A stretch of DNA of 64,000 bases from Candidatus Melainabacteria bacterium (GCA_003153555.1 PLZS01000060.1:146899-210898); one strand, 5' to 3'; positions 25,859 to 34,875 are shown, counted from the stretch's first letter. A program made the numbers and translations. Notes: generated from the letters alone by a model not told the origin.

Positions 25859-27206
25859 TTTCTTTTCTCGCTACGCGTTCGAAAGGTTGTTCGACAGGAG
25901 GTAAGTTGATCTCTGCGTTCATGCCACCACGCAATAAATGCTCTTTATTATCAATAGTGATCTTCAGTCCAAACACTTGCGCAGAGCGTTCCTCAGCGGT
26001 TTGGACATTGCGCGGAGTAAACTCAGCGACGCTCGGAATCTGCACCACTTTCCCGTGGAACGTGCGAGTTGGAAAGGCGTCCGCTTTTATTTCTACTTCT
26101 TGGCCAACATGCACACGACCCAGCTCTCTTTCTGGTATGTAAACTCTTGTCCAAATCTCATCCAATTTTGTCAATGTGGCAACTGACTGTTGTGTTGTAA
26201 ACACTGCTCCAGGGTGTAAATCCATGACTGATACTTCAGCATTCACCGGCGCAATCACCTGGCGCTCTTTCAATTGCGCGTCCAATTCTGCCAGCATGCC
26301 CTGACTTTGTTTCAATTGCGCTTGCGCCTGAGCGATTTGCTCTTTTCTAGTTCCTTGCTCTAGCAAATTCAGTGATTCCTTAGCGGAAAAATATTGTTGG
26401 CGCGCAGATTCTATTTCCTCTGTTCGCGGTCCCTTGCGCATCATGCGTTCATTTGATTTCGCGGATTCGAGACGTTGAAGCGCGCTTCTGATTTCCTCTT
26501 CCCGCGGACCTGCTGTCATTTTTGTGTAAGCTTGTTTTGCTGCATTGTACGCTTCTTCCGCAACGTCATATTTGCTTTTCAATTCGATCGCATCTCTGGT
26601 TGACACCGCTCCTTGTTTGGACAAAGCGAGATAGCGCTCGGCATCTTGTTTTTGAAAATCAAGTTGCACTTTCGCTTGGTCCATTAAAGCTTTGGCCTGA
26701 CTAACTTCTTCGCTGCGATAACCGCGCTGAAGTAAATCAAAATTTGCTTGGGCTTCGCCGCGAGTTGATACAGCTTTCGAGATGTCTTCGATTCTGTATC
26801 CGTTCTTGAGCATCTGCCAGTTTGCATAGGCTTGACCGGCTATTGCTCGAGCTTTTTCGATTTCCGAATGCCTTGGTCCATTCGTCAGCTCATCCAGCTG
26901 AGCCTGACTTTTGTCAATTGATGCTTGTAACTGTACGCGTTTTGCTTCGAGTTCCGGGGCTTCGAATTCCACCAGAACATCGCCTTTTTTGACATCCTGC
27001 CCTTCACTCGCGAGTACCTTGGAGATGCGTCCGCCAATTTTTGAGGAGACTGGGATTTCTTTCGCTTGGATGGTGCCCGTAACGACAATGGGTCGGTGGT
27101 TGATATCGAAGAATGTGTTCTGAATGAACCATGCCAAAACTGGAAGTGCAACAACTGTGAGCACGATAGCTGAGCGGTTTGAGGTTATGCTTTTGGGGAT
27201 TCCCAT
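25836..27206 (-). CDS. HlyD-family membrane fusion protein
   Basis: This periplasmic adaptor of an export system has 456 residues. It has one N-terminal membrane helix (about residues 12-32), a split lipoyl domain (KEIPVSSKIGGRISKVLASEGQDVKKGDVLVEF and a later QVIAPVNAEVS), and a long alpha-hairpin. The hairpin (about residues 90-320) contains at least four units beginning GPR..EI, GYR.E(D/E)IS or GTRKEQI. The C-terminal beta-barrel region has a conserved-looking VYIPERELGRVHVGQEVEI. TTG 27209 is also in frame; I prefer ATG 27206. Confidence 0.92.
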   Translation of the reverse strand: MGIPKSITSNRSAIVLTVVALPVLAWFIQNTFFDINHRPIVVTGTIQAKEIPVSSKIGGRISKVLASEGQDVKKGDVLVEFEAPELEAKRVQLQASIDKSQAQLDELTNGPRHSEIEKARAIAGQAYANWQMLKNGYRIEDISKAVSTRGEAQANFDLLQRGYRSEEVSQAKALMDQAKVQLDFQKQDAERYLALSKQGAVSTRDAIELKSKYDVAEEAYNAAKQAYTKMTAGPREEEIRSALQRLESAKSNERMMRKGPRTEEIESARQQYFSAKESLNLLEQGTRKEQIAQAQAQLKQSQGMLAELDAQLKERQVIAPVNAEVSVMDLHPGAVFTTQQSVATLTKLDEIWTRVYIPERELGRVHVGQEVEIKADAFPTRTFHGKVVQIPSVAEFTPRNVQTAEERSAQVFGLKITIDNKEHLLRGGMNAEINLPPVEQPFERVARKENASGNRP

Positions 27207-27209
27207 CAA

Positions 27210-27506
27210 TTGCCGTTCTCGTTCGAGGATACCTATCTAGTGGGCTCGGCTTGCGGCAAGCAGCAAGCTTCCGACCCCGCGAACTGGCTTATTCTTATAT
27301 ATTGTGCACTTTAATGTGCCAAATTATGAGCATAAGCAGAATTGTGACTTGTTTTCTGGGTTTGATTTCCCGATTTCAAATCTGGTAAATCTGCCTAAGT
27401 CTTTCCCTGCTAGAGTTTCGGGCAAATGAACTTTTTGGCGCTATTTAGCGTTTATATAAATGTGAGATGACGGAATTGCCGGTGGGCTTGTCTGGGGAGT
27501 TAGGTT
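27210..27506. other. Intergenic stretch upstream of the HlyD operon
   Basis: I see no gene here. It should hold the promoter of the HlyD operon (minus strand) and possibly that of the candidate RNA (plus strand). CGCTA-TT-TAGCG (27439-27450) is a small dyad followed by TTTATATAAAT. Confidence 0.4.
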
Positions 27507-27633
27507 TATCGGCAAAAACTTGCGTACACTTCAACCGAGCCGATAGCTACCATTCGCCTGGTCTATCCGCGTTCGGCTTGGTTGAAGACCTGTTGAGGCA
27601 TGAGCCTCAACAGGGTACGCATTTTTGTATCGG
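27507..27633 (+). ncRNA. Candidate structured RNA with alternative pairing
   Basis: Stem 1: CTTCAACCGAGCCGA (27529-27543) pairs with TCGGCTTGGTTGAAG (27573-27587), 15 pairs including one G.U that holds only for plus-strand RNA. Stem 2: CCTGTTGAGGC (27589-27599) pairs perfectly with GCCTCAACAGG (27604-27614) over an ATGA loop. GCCGATA (27539-27545) can instead pair with TATCGGC (27507-27513) or TATCGG (27628-27633). A T-run (27622-27626) follows stem 2 after 7 nt. No plausible plus-strand gene follows, so a free RNA is more likely than a leader. Family unknown. Confidence 0.5.
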
Positions 27634-27751
27634 TTACCCTATAGATCCAACGTCGTCCCCATCAGGGTACGTTCTCTTAAATGCGCACGACACAGGCAAA
27701 CAAGGTCCCATCCAGCGACGCATCTTTTGCATCGTTCAGACTTCCGGAAAG

Positions 27752-28561
27752 CTACACCGTCTGTGGTGATGAAGACTGTATTGTGATTGTTTCGATGCTG
27801 TATTTACTGGTTCGTTCCCAAGAATCTGAGCTGCTATATTGGTTAACGCTAAGGCGGGCGCGTAGATTCTTATAGTTCTCCATTAGGTTAATCACGATCG
27901 GATCATCGCAAAAGAGCAGTGCCGTTCGAATACGAATTGCTGGCTTGTAGTATTTTTCCGCGAGATTATACTTTCCACTGGCGTGATACAGCATAGCCAG
28001 GTTGTTAAATGCCATGCCGATGTCTGCAGGATTGGCTACATCAAGAGTTTGGTAGATTGATAAAACTTCCAGACAAATTGGTTCTGCGCGCATGTATTGG
28101 CGCTGGCTGTAGTAAATTCCGGCGAGACTGTTCAAACTATTTGCGACAAGCCGATGTTTTCTTGTGCCTACCATTTTTTCAGTCACTGCTAATGCTCTTT
28201 TGCAATGTAGCTCAGCCTGGTCCAACTTTCCCACATGCTGATAAAAATTGCTGATCCCATCTAGTGTGATTGCCAGTTTTTCATCGCTTCCCTGGAAAAC
28301 GATTGCTTCCTTCAGAGCTGATAGCCACAATTCTTCAGCTTGAACGTAATCGCCTTGCTGAGCAGCTGTCTCTGCATTTGCTCTACATATTTGCCAGTTA
28401 TCAGTGGGATCAAATTTCAATTTCAAAGTCTCTTCTATGTAGTGCTTTCTCATCAGTCGGAGTGGCACGGAATCATAAAACTTAGATTGCCGTGCTAACT
28501 GATCAGGAGCGAAATGACTAGTAAAGGATGGACTAAGTGCGTTCATGGATAAATCGGCCAT
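27752..28561 (-). CDS. Tetratricopeptide-repeat protein (Kinesin-light-chain type)
   Basis: The 269-residue protein has no signal peptide. TPR units of the TPR_12 type span residues ~60-225: AAQQGDYVQAEELWLSALKEA, ISNFYQHVGKLDQAELHCKRALAV, LAGIYYSQRQYMRAEPICLEVL and LAMLYHASGKYNLAEKYYKPAI. The N- and C-terminal ends are not recognised. AGG stands 8 nt before ATG 28561. It presumably serves as a cytoplasmic protein-binding scaffold. It runs divergently from the MFS exporter. Confidence 0.85.
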   Translation of the reverse strand: MADLSMNALSPSFTSHFAPDQLARQSKFYDSVPLRLMRKHYIEETLKLKFDPTDNWQICRANAETAAQQGDYVQAEELWLSALKEAIVFQGSDEKLAITLDGISNFYQHVGKLDQAELHCKRALAVTEKMVGTRKHRLVANSLNSLAGIYYSQRQYMRAEPICLEVLSIYQTLDVANPADIGMAFNNLAMLYHASGKYNLAEKYYKPAIRIRTALLFCDDPIVINLMENYKNLRARLSVNQYSSSDSWERTSKYSIETITIQSSSPQTV

Positions 28562-28715
28562 TGGCTAATCCTTCCGGTTGATATGGGGGGCTGACGAGCA
28601 ATGTAGCTATCAAGTGTGGCAAAAACGTGAAACGGTCTGTTAACAATCTGGGCTCCGAACGCGAACAAACGGCCGCACCGTCCGTCATCCATATTTGGTG
28701 GAGGAAGTGCTTTCT

Positions 28716-28790
28716 ATGTCCACTCAAATAACTGCGGATATTAAAGATGCTTTTTTGGTTGCGGGCTCCCACATAATCTACGAGGATTAG
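28716..28790 (+). CDS. Possible 24-residue leader peptide before MFS gene
   Basis: ATG 28716 is preceded by GGAGGAAG and encodes MSTQITADIKDAFLVAGSHI plus four residues (IYED is the end). Its last codons, GAG GAT TAG, contain the GAGG used as ribosome site by the MFS start at 28795. Translation of this frame would cover that site. The arrangement suggests translational coupling or attenuation of exporter synthesis. There is no homology to support it. Confidence 0.35.
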   Translation: MSTQITADIKDAFLVAGSHIIYED

Positions 28791-28794
28791 AGAC

Positions 28795-30171
28795 TTGTCA
28801 TTGGGAAAAATACGTAGTCAAGACGAAATGTTGTGTGCAATACAAACATCTTCTGATTCCTCTTCCCCCAAGCAAGGAAACGCGCGCAGCACTAATCCGT
28901 TCCGTGTCTTCAAGAATCGGGAATACTCGCTTTACTTTGGCGGGCAGCTGATTTCGCAGGTCGGTACATGGATGCAACAAATAGCGCTCAGTTGGTTGAC
29001 ATACAAACTGACCGGGTCGGCGTTGCTCCTCGCCGTAGTCGGTGTCTCAAGCCAGTTGCCATCTTTACTGATCATGCCGTTTGCAGGCGTCCTTGCAGAC
29101 CGATTCAATCGACATCGTATTATCGTGCTTACCCAGTGCTGTGCGATGGTCCAAGCGGGATCGCTGGCTTATCTGACCTTGACGCACCAGCTACAAATCT
29201 GGCATTTAATTGGGCTCGGCATTTTGATGGGAATTATCAACGCTTTCGACATGCCGGTTCGCTCAGCCTTTGTTATGGACATGGTTAAGCGAAAGGAAGA
29301 CATGCCCGCTGCAATCGCAATGAATTCGAGTCTGATGAATGTTTCGCGTCTGCTTGGTCCCGCTATTGCTGGATTTGTGGTGGCAGCAGTAGGGGAAGGA
29401 ATGTGCTTCTTGATCAATTCTCTCAGCTACATTGCCGTGATAACAGCGCTCATGTTTATCCACGGAAATTTTGAGCCTAAAGTGAGAAATGCCACCCAGA
29501 GCGTGTTGAAAGAGTTGAAAGAAGGACTGGCTTACACAGCCAAGACCGCGCCGATTCGTGCGCCAATTTTGTTGCTCGCCATGTTTGGATTTGGTGGCAT
29601 GGCTTACTCGATGTTGCTACCGGTTTTCGTAAAATCCATTGGCGGCAACGCCAACACTCTCGGATATCTCAGCTCTGCGTCCGCCCTTGGCTCAATAGTC
29701 GGCACGGCAATATTAGCGACTCGCAAAAGCGTTCTTGGTTTGGGACGATGGGCGCTCATAAGTTCATTCGTTTATGCTGTTTTCTTGTTCGCTTTCGGAT
29801 TTGCTAATAACCTATGGTTGGCTTTACCGATCCTGGCTGTTCTAGGTGCGGCAATGATGCTGCAAATGGGTTGCTGCAACACCATTTTGCAGGCAGTTGT
29901 TGAAGACGATAAACGTGGCCGAGTCATGAGTCTTTTCACTATGGCATTTATGGGCACCGTGCCGCTAGGCAGTCTGGTTGCTGGTGCCATCGCCAGCCAC
30001 TTCGGATTCCAAACAATGATTTTCGTCTGTGCTACTTATTGTCTAGTGGTGGCAGCTGTTTTTGCAAAGCAAATGCCAAGGCTCAGGCGCGAAACAAAGC
30101 CGATCTATGTGGAACGAGGACTTCTCGAATCCGAAGAGGAAGTGGACCTCGTCACCAAGCCCGCCGCTTGA
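28795..30171 (+). CDS. MFS transporter (EntS-like exporter family)
   Basis: This 458-residue protein has twelve predicted helices and the MFS_3 style: ..FKNREYSLYFGGQLISQVGTWMQQIALSWL at the first helix, motif A-like GVLADRFNRHRIIV, and AIMNSSLMNVSRLLGPAIAGF-type residues in helix 5. Relatives export siderophores, macrolides and other small molecules. The start is TTG 28795, with GAGG 9 nt upstream; ATG 28828 is an alternative that only trims a polar tail. A 24-codon frame just upstream may regulate it. Substrate unknown. Confidence 0.88.
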   Translation: MSLGKIRSQDEMLCAIQTSSDSSSPKQGNARSTNPFRVFKNREYSLYFGGQLISQVGTWMQQIALSWLTYKLTGSALLLAVVGVSSQLPSLLIMPFAGVLADRFNRHRIIVLTQCCAMVQAGSLAYLTLTHQLQIWHLIGLGILMGIINAFDMPVRSAFVMDMVKRKEDMPAAIAMNSSLMNVSRLLGPAIAGFVVAAVGEGMCFLINSLSYIAVITALMFIHGNFEPKVRNATQSVLKELKEGLAYTAKTAPIRAPILLLAMFGFGGMAYSMLLPVFVKSIGGNANTLGYLSSASALGSIVGTAILATRKSVLGLGRWALISSFVYAVFLFAFGFANNLWLALPILAVLGAAMMLQMGCCNTILQAVVEDDKRGRVMSLFTMAFMGTVPLGSLVAGAIASHFGFQTMIFVCATYCLVVAAVFAKQMPRLRRETKPIYVERGLLESEEEVDLVTKPAA

Positions 30172-30228
30172 CCCTACGGGGATACAGCAGCCGTTTAGTC
30201 CGCGCACGCAAGGTCCATCATGATTCGC

Positions 30229-33192
30229 TCAACTGTGAATCGGAAGAATAAGCCAAAACGTACTTCCATGTCCAAGTTCGCTGTCGACACTGACTGTGCC
30301 ACCATGGGAATCAGCAATTAATTTGCAGATTGCCAGGCCAAGACCGAACCCGCGCGCTTTATCGCTTGCCTTGGTTTGATAGAATCTCTCGAACAGCTGT
30401 TCTTGACTCTTCGCGTCCATGCCTGGGCCCTGATCTCGAACCCCGATTTTGAATCTGTCGCCGTCGTGCTCGGTGACCACACTTATTTGGGTGTTAGGCG
30501 GAGAAAATTTGATGGCATTGGATAAATAATTGAGTAGGACTTGCAAGACTCTCGATCTATCCGCGGGGAGTTCGAAACCTTCACTCTCGTTCAACATCTC
30601 AATTTGACGATACTTCGCGATGCTAGCCAGTGCTGCAAGTGCTTCATTGACCGCCTCTCGGACTTCAAAAGGTTTAACGCGAATAATGAGTTTGTTCTCT
30701 TCGGCACTTTCGAGAGTGAGCAAATCATCTACCAACTGGAGGATGCGTTCTATGTTTCCCTTGATAGCAAGAATATGTCGTGGTGCGGTGTCCGGCATTT
30801 TATCTAGTAGAAGCGGTTCAACCTGACTAAGAGCATCTCTTGCGGATGTAAGTGGGGAGCGCATATCGTCAACAAGCAGCTCGACGATCGCTTGCCTTTG
30901 TCGGGCTGCTTCGATGATCTCCGCGGCTCCTCGATGCAGAATCACATCTAGGTATACCAGTTCGTCGCCGCCGCTCAATTCTTCCAACAGCGGTTCTCGC
31001 CGCGGTAACTTCTTTGCATTCGCCACTAAAATGTTCAGACGTTTCGTAATATGGATATTGAACACGAGCACCAATATCAGTGCCAGAATAAAGTTTGTAG
31101 CCAGCCATGCGAAGACAATTCTTTGTAAGGACTGTTTCGATTGAGTCTGTTCGGCACGAAGTCTATCCAATTCGGATTTTTCCTTCGCGAAGAGATCGTC
31201 ATAGGTCGCTGCGACATATGACATTGCGTTGGAATAGTCGATGAACACTTGAAAGATAGAAGCAGAGCCCATCAATCCAAGATGTGGACGTTCAGTAATT
31301 TGCAGCTGCAAGTTCATTGGTTTGATCATCGCAAACTCAAAGAGATCAACCAACCTCGCTTCAGCGGGATAGCCGCTAGTTTGTTCCTTGAGTCTGGCCT
31401 GCACCCTGCGAGCAACGTCGGCCTGCGCTTTGGCCTGTTCTTTCCATTTTGGATTTCCGGAAAGAGCATAACTAGCCGCGTTTACAGTCACATCAAAGGT
31501 TGCATTCAATCCGGCGTTTACATTCAGCAGTGTGTCGGTTAAACGTTGGATCGTCGTCGCTTGCGCTTCACCTATCTGCAATTCGTGGTTGAGCCACCCG
31601 ATCCAGAGCGCTTCCAGGCACAAAGGAATAATGACGAGAGCGATTCCCTTGTGAATAATGCGCGTACCAAACCATCCTTTCGGTTTATATTGATTGAAAG
31701 ATTTAGGACTATATTTAGTACCACTTATTACAGGCACAGTCGTTGCAGGATTTGCAGCGCTAGGCATTCTCACCCAGAGTGAATTGAAGCCATCTTTTTG
31801 CTCGAAACCTACCGCACCACCATGAGCTTGCGCAATTAGCTGACAAGTAACAAGACTGAGACCAACGGCTGTACTTTTGTTGCCGTGCTTTGGGAATTTT
31901 TTGAAAAGATCAGTGCTTACTGAACGATCTAGTGGCGGGCCCGGTGCTTTAACTGCGACTCTGACACCATCCTCGGTGGTTTCTGCGAACACTGATATTT
32001 CCGACGCGCTGCCTGGAAATGCTTTCACACTGGCGATGTAATTTATCAATAACTGTTCGAACTTTTCTTTGTCTGCGCGAATCAATCGATCAGGGCAAGT
32101 ATTCTTGATGGAAAACTCAGCGAGATCGCCGACTTCCCTATAAGAAAGAATCGCTTCGTCAACTGCCTCTTTGATGTTGAATTCGCTGACACTGAAATCG
32201 ATTTTCCCCGCTTCAAATCTTTCAATTGTCAACAGCTCGTTGACCAGCCTGAGCACTTGATTGACGTACTGGCTTACTGACTCAAGTGTATGCGCCGCGT
32301 CGGTTGGCAATTTTGCCGACTGTGGGTGATTGAGAACTTCGGTCGATACCTGAGCAGCCATGAGCGGTGAGCGCATATCGTGCGCCACCATTTCCATTAT
32401 CGCTCTACGATGATCGTCGGACTGGCATAACTGCTCGTTGGCAGCATGCATTACTGTATCCAGATAGGCAAGTTCGTCGCTGCCGGAGACAACCTCAGTG
32501 AGCTTCTCGCGCAAAGGTAACCTCCGAGCGTTGTCTATCAGTAGTTGAAGACGACCAGTGATGTTCCTGTTGAACAAGTACAGAAGCAATGCTGCCAGGG
32601 CAAAATTGCTGGACAGCCCCGCATATACAAGAAACTTGAGCCGGTTTCGCGCAGATTGTTCACGTGCTCTTGTGGCGAACAGTCCGTTCATTTCTGCTTG
32701 CATCAAAGTGCCAATTTTTACGCCGTCGCTTATACCCAACCGAAGTAGTGGTCCGAGGTCTCTGCAAGCACCTAAATTATCAAGCATGGTCGAACCAGGC
32801 TGTGCAGATGGCAGAGCACTTAGTGACTTCCACTCGGTCTCAGACATGCGTTCAAGTTCGCTTATGGTTTCGAGTCTAGCTGGATCGTTTGCGGACAGCT
32901 CTCGAAGCTGTTCATAGCGCTTGTGTAGTGCGTTGTGTTTTCTATTGGCGTATATTGCCCATGCTATTTTGGGATCGAACATGCGGCTCATCAATTCCAA
33001 GATGACGACGTGTCTGTCTTCACTTGCGCCAGCAAGATGCATAGCAAAGTCTCGTTGTTTGGTTTCTTCAGCAGCCAAATATTCTGTAGATAGCCATAAC
33101 TGACTGAGCACCAGAAGCCACAGTGTCTCGAGGATTAGAGGTATTAGAACGAGCGCCAGACCCTTATGCAAGATGCGCGGATGGAGACTCAC
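30229..33192 (-). CDS. Duplicated (tandem) sensor histidine kinase
   Basis: A 987-residue chain made of two homologous kinase halves. Each has a membrane helix after HKG(L/I)ALV, a ~160-residue extracytoplasmic region, a second helix, a HAMP-like linker, a HisKA helix and a HATPase domain. Half 1 keeps the phospho-acceptor (AHDMRSPL, His271) but its ATPase is degenerate: N-box Asn replaced (INYIASVKAF), APGPPL instead of DxGxG, and AVGLSL instead of GLGL. Half 2 has Asp775 at the His position (VDDMRSPL) but an intact ATPase (NYLSNAIKF, DQGPGM, GFGLGLAICK). The halves may cooperate in phosphorylation. No response regulator gene is adjacent except a remnant at 34250. Confidence 0.92.
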   Translation of the reverse strand: MSLHPRILHKGLALVLIPLILETLWLLVLSQLWLSTEYLAAEETKQRDFAMHLAGASEDRHVVILELMSRMFDPKIAWAIYANRKHNALHKRYEQLRELSANDPARLETISELERMSETEWKSLSALPSAQPGSTMLDNLGACRDLGPLLRLGISDGVKIGTLMQAEMNGLFATRAREQSARNRLKFLVYAGLSSNFALAALLLYLFNRNITGRLQLLIDNARRLPLREKLTEVVSGSDELAYLDTVMHAANEQLCQSDDHRRAIMEMVAHDMRSPLMAAQVSTEVLNHPQSAKLPTDAAHTLESVSQYVNQVLRLVNELLTIERFEAGKIDFSVSEFNIKEAVDEAILSYREVGDLAEFSIKNTCPDRLIRADKEKFEQLLINYIASVKAFPGSASEISVFAETTEDGVRVAVKAPGPPLDRSVSTDLFKKFPKHGNKSTAVGLSLVTCQLIAQAHGGAVGFEQKDGFNSLWVRMPSAANPATTVPVISGTKYSPKSFNQYKPKGWFGTRIIHKGIALVIIPLCLEALWIGWLNHELQIGEAQATTIQRLTDTLLNVNAGLNATFDVTVNAASYALSGNPKWKEQAKAQADVARRVQARLKEQTSGYPAEARLVDLFEFAMIKPMNLQLQITERPHLGLMGSASIFQVFIDYSNAMSYVAATYDDLFAKEKSELDRLRAEQTQSKQSLQRIVFAWLATNFILALILVLVFNIHITKRLNILVANAKKLPRREPLLEELSGGDELVYLDVILHRGAAEIIEAARQRQAIVELLVDDMRSPLTSARDALSQVEPLLLDKMPDTAPRHILAIKGNIERILQLVDDLLTLESAEENKLIIRVKPFEVREAVNEALAALASIAKYRQIEMLNESEGFELPADRSRVLQVLLNYLSNAIKFSPPNTQISVVTEHDGDRFKIGVRDQGPGMDAKSQEQLFERFYQTKASDKARGFGLGLAICKLIADSHGGTVSVDSELGHGSTFWLILPIHS

Positions 33193-33201
33193 GATAGCGG
33201 C

Positions 33202-34086
33202 CTACTTCTTGTCCTTCGTTAGGAACGGACTTTCGTTGTACAATTCTTGTTCAACCTTCCGGACTGCAGCCTTATCTTGCAGTGCACGTTTGGTGTCTTT
33301 GAGAGTTTCATAGCAGCTCGCTCGCTCACCAAGAAGCTCTACGAGCATTTTAAAAGCTGGATAGATTGCGCGGCTCTCTTTGTCTATACGCTCTATGTTC
33401 GCCCTCTGTGCCTTAACCAAGAAATCCAAATCGACGAGCGCCATTCGCGATTGATTTGAAGCCATAAGGGCACGAGCGCGATGCTCACGGCCGTTAAACT
33501 GATCACCGCTTTTTATGATTTCGGATGACATTTGAAGTGCCATTTGATTATCACCGCTCAGACGCGCGCAATCGGATAGCTCAGTCAATAGACCAGTAGA
33601 TCCGAGTTGTCTGGCGATTTTGAAATTCTTGATCGCGTCCTTATAGTTCTTCTGTTTTTGGTAAAGCTTTCCCAATTCTGAAGCTGCATTACTTGCTATC
33701 AACTTGTTCTTTGAATCTATCAACCTCTGGTAATCGGCGATGCATTCGTTGACACGATTTTCATTGCGATATTCCTCTGCTCGTTCCATGCGCACAGCGT
33801 CAGCATTTGGATGTGTATTTAGATACTTGGAATAGAGGTTAAGCGCTTCTTCGTCATCAAGCATTTTTTTGCTGTAGCGAGCACGTTTCAGTAAGTCTTC
33901 ATCCGATTCAATTTTTGCCAGTGTCGATGCGGTCGGTTTGTGAGTCTGGTCAGAATTGTTAGAACAATACGCAGGCAGCTCCCACAAAGCGGAAAGCGCG
34001 CACGAAAGAACGAGGAGAATGCCGTTGCTCTTGAGAGTTTTCACTTTAATGGTGTCCAGTCCAGTTCGTTCTAGCGGTAGGACCAT
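33202..34086 (-). CDS. Secreted TPR protein
   Basis: The 294-residue frame has a signal sequence (KSNGILLVLSCALSALWELPAYC) starting about 18 residues in. A GTG at 34044 would give a more normal signal peptide (VKTLKSNG..), but no ribosome site decides between the two, so I give the longer ATG form. TPR-like units run from about residue 65 (ARYSKKMLDDEEALNLYSKYL) through GKLYQKQKNYKDAIKNFKIARQLG to the end. It lies 9 bp upstream of the duplicated kinase on the same strand, so the two are probably co-transcribed and the TPR protein may act with the kinase sensor region. Confidence 0.8.
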   Translation of the reverse strand: MVLPLERTGLDTIKVKTLKSNGILLVLSCALSALWELPAYCSNNSDQTHKPTASTLAKIESDEDLLKRARYSKKMLDDEEALNLYSKYLNTHPNADAVRMERAEEYRNENRVNECIADYQRLIDSKNKLIASNAASELGKLYQKQKNYKDAIKNFKIARQLGSTGLLTELSDCARLSGDNQMALQMSSEIIKSGDQFNGREHRARALMASNQSRMALVDLDFLVKAQRANIERIDKESRAIYPAFKMLVELLGERASCYETLKDTKRALQDKAAVRKVEQELYNESPFLTKDKK

Positions 34087-34249
34087 GTCGAGATCAAATA
34101 TATGCCCATTACAACACAGGATGAGCCTCTCTCGCTACGATCAATTTTTGGATCGTGACTGACCATCGCGACAAATTCTTGTTTGAGACGCTCGACTTGT
34201 CGTGAACAACGCAGAATAAGGTTTGCTCGGCGCTCAACCAATGAACAGA

Positions 34250-34471
34250 CTAGCCAACACTGACTCCGGTATCGGATTTAGTGCGCAACACGTTCTCAAA
34301 TTGCATCGGCAAACCAGTTTTAGCTGCTTCTTGAAATAGTTCACGAGTTCTTGCTTTGTCCGACTCATCCACGATGTCGATGCAACGCCGAGTATGTTTT
34401 TCTAGGAGCAAACAATCGCAGACTGCAGCGGATAGCTTCTTATCATCTTCGACAACGAGAAATTTGGCCAT
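34250..34471 (-). pseudogene. REC-PAS chimeric remnant
   Basis: The 73-residue frame begins like a response-regulator receiver domain (MAKFLVVEDDKKLSAAVCDCLL) but stops before the phospho-Asp strand. After KHTRR it changes to what looks like the middle of a PAS domain (IDIVDESDKARTRELFQEAAKTGLPMQFENVL). Neither domain is complete. It looks like the join left by a deletion between a receiver gene and a PAS-kinase gene. It could still be expressed, but as a two-component protein it would be non-functional. Confidence 0.6.
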
Positions 34472-34525
34472 CGATTCGTCCGCATTTGATCCGATTCCGT
34501 TTTAATGAGACTACCTCAAAACGCA

Positions 34526-34562
34526 GTCATGCTGCCTCCTTCGCTAAGGATGGCAGCATGAC
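34526..34562 (-). terminator. Strong hairpin terminator downstream of csbD-like gene
   Basis: GTCATGCTGCC (34526-34536) pairs with GGCAGCATGAC (34552-34562), extended inside by TCCTT/AAGGA with one bulged T: a 16-bp stem with a CGCT loop. It begins 38 nt after the CsbD-like stop. On the minus strand GTTTTG follows; on the plus strand six T follow at 34567-34572, so it could work in both directions. Confidence 0.75.
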
Positions 34563-34600
34563 AACATTTTTTCGAACGCATTAAGCGAGCTAATCAATCA

Positions 34601-34798
34601 CTAAACGGTTTTGATGAACTCATCGAGATGCTTTTCAGCTTCTTCTTTTGAATGACCATAGTGTGTCTGTAGCTTGCCTACTAGCTCATCTTTTCTTCCA
34701 CCGATTTGTGTTAAATCGTCGTCGGTAAGTTTGCCCCATTTAGCCTTTACTTTGCCCGAGAACTGTTTCCAATCACCTTTTACTTCATCCCAATTCAT
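34601..34798 (-). CDS. CsbD family stress protein
   Basis: A 65-residue protein with the CsbD pattern: MNWDEVKGDWKQFSGKVKAK, WGKLTDDDL and HYGHSKEEAEKHLDEFI. CsbD-like proteins are small, highly charged, and general-stress induced; their mechanism is not known. Length is as usual for the family. The ECF sigma gene ends 78 bp upstream on the same strand, so the sigma factor may drive it directly or as a neighbour. GGGAGAGC precedes the start. Confidence 0.92.
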   Translation of the reverse strand: MNWDEVKGDWKQFSGKVKAKWGKLTDDDLTQIGGRKDELVGKLQTHYGHSKEEAEKHLDEFIKTV

Positions 34799-34875
34799 GC
34801 TGCTCTCCCTTTCTATTGCCTATCCGCTATAAGTTGACACTATTATGTGTCATTCCACCTCAGGTAATTTGCTAA

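Noticed and set aside
27467..27769. 100-residue plus frame over the structured RNA
   Set aside because: It runs through both stems and into the end of the TPR gene; composition is not protein-like.
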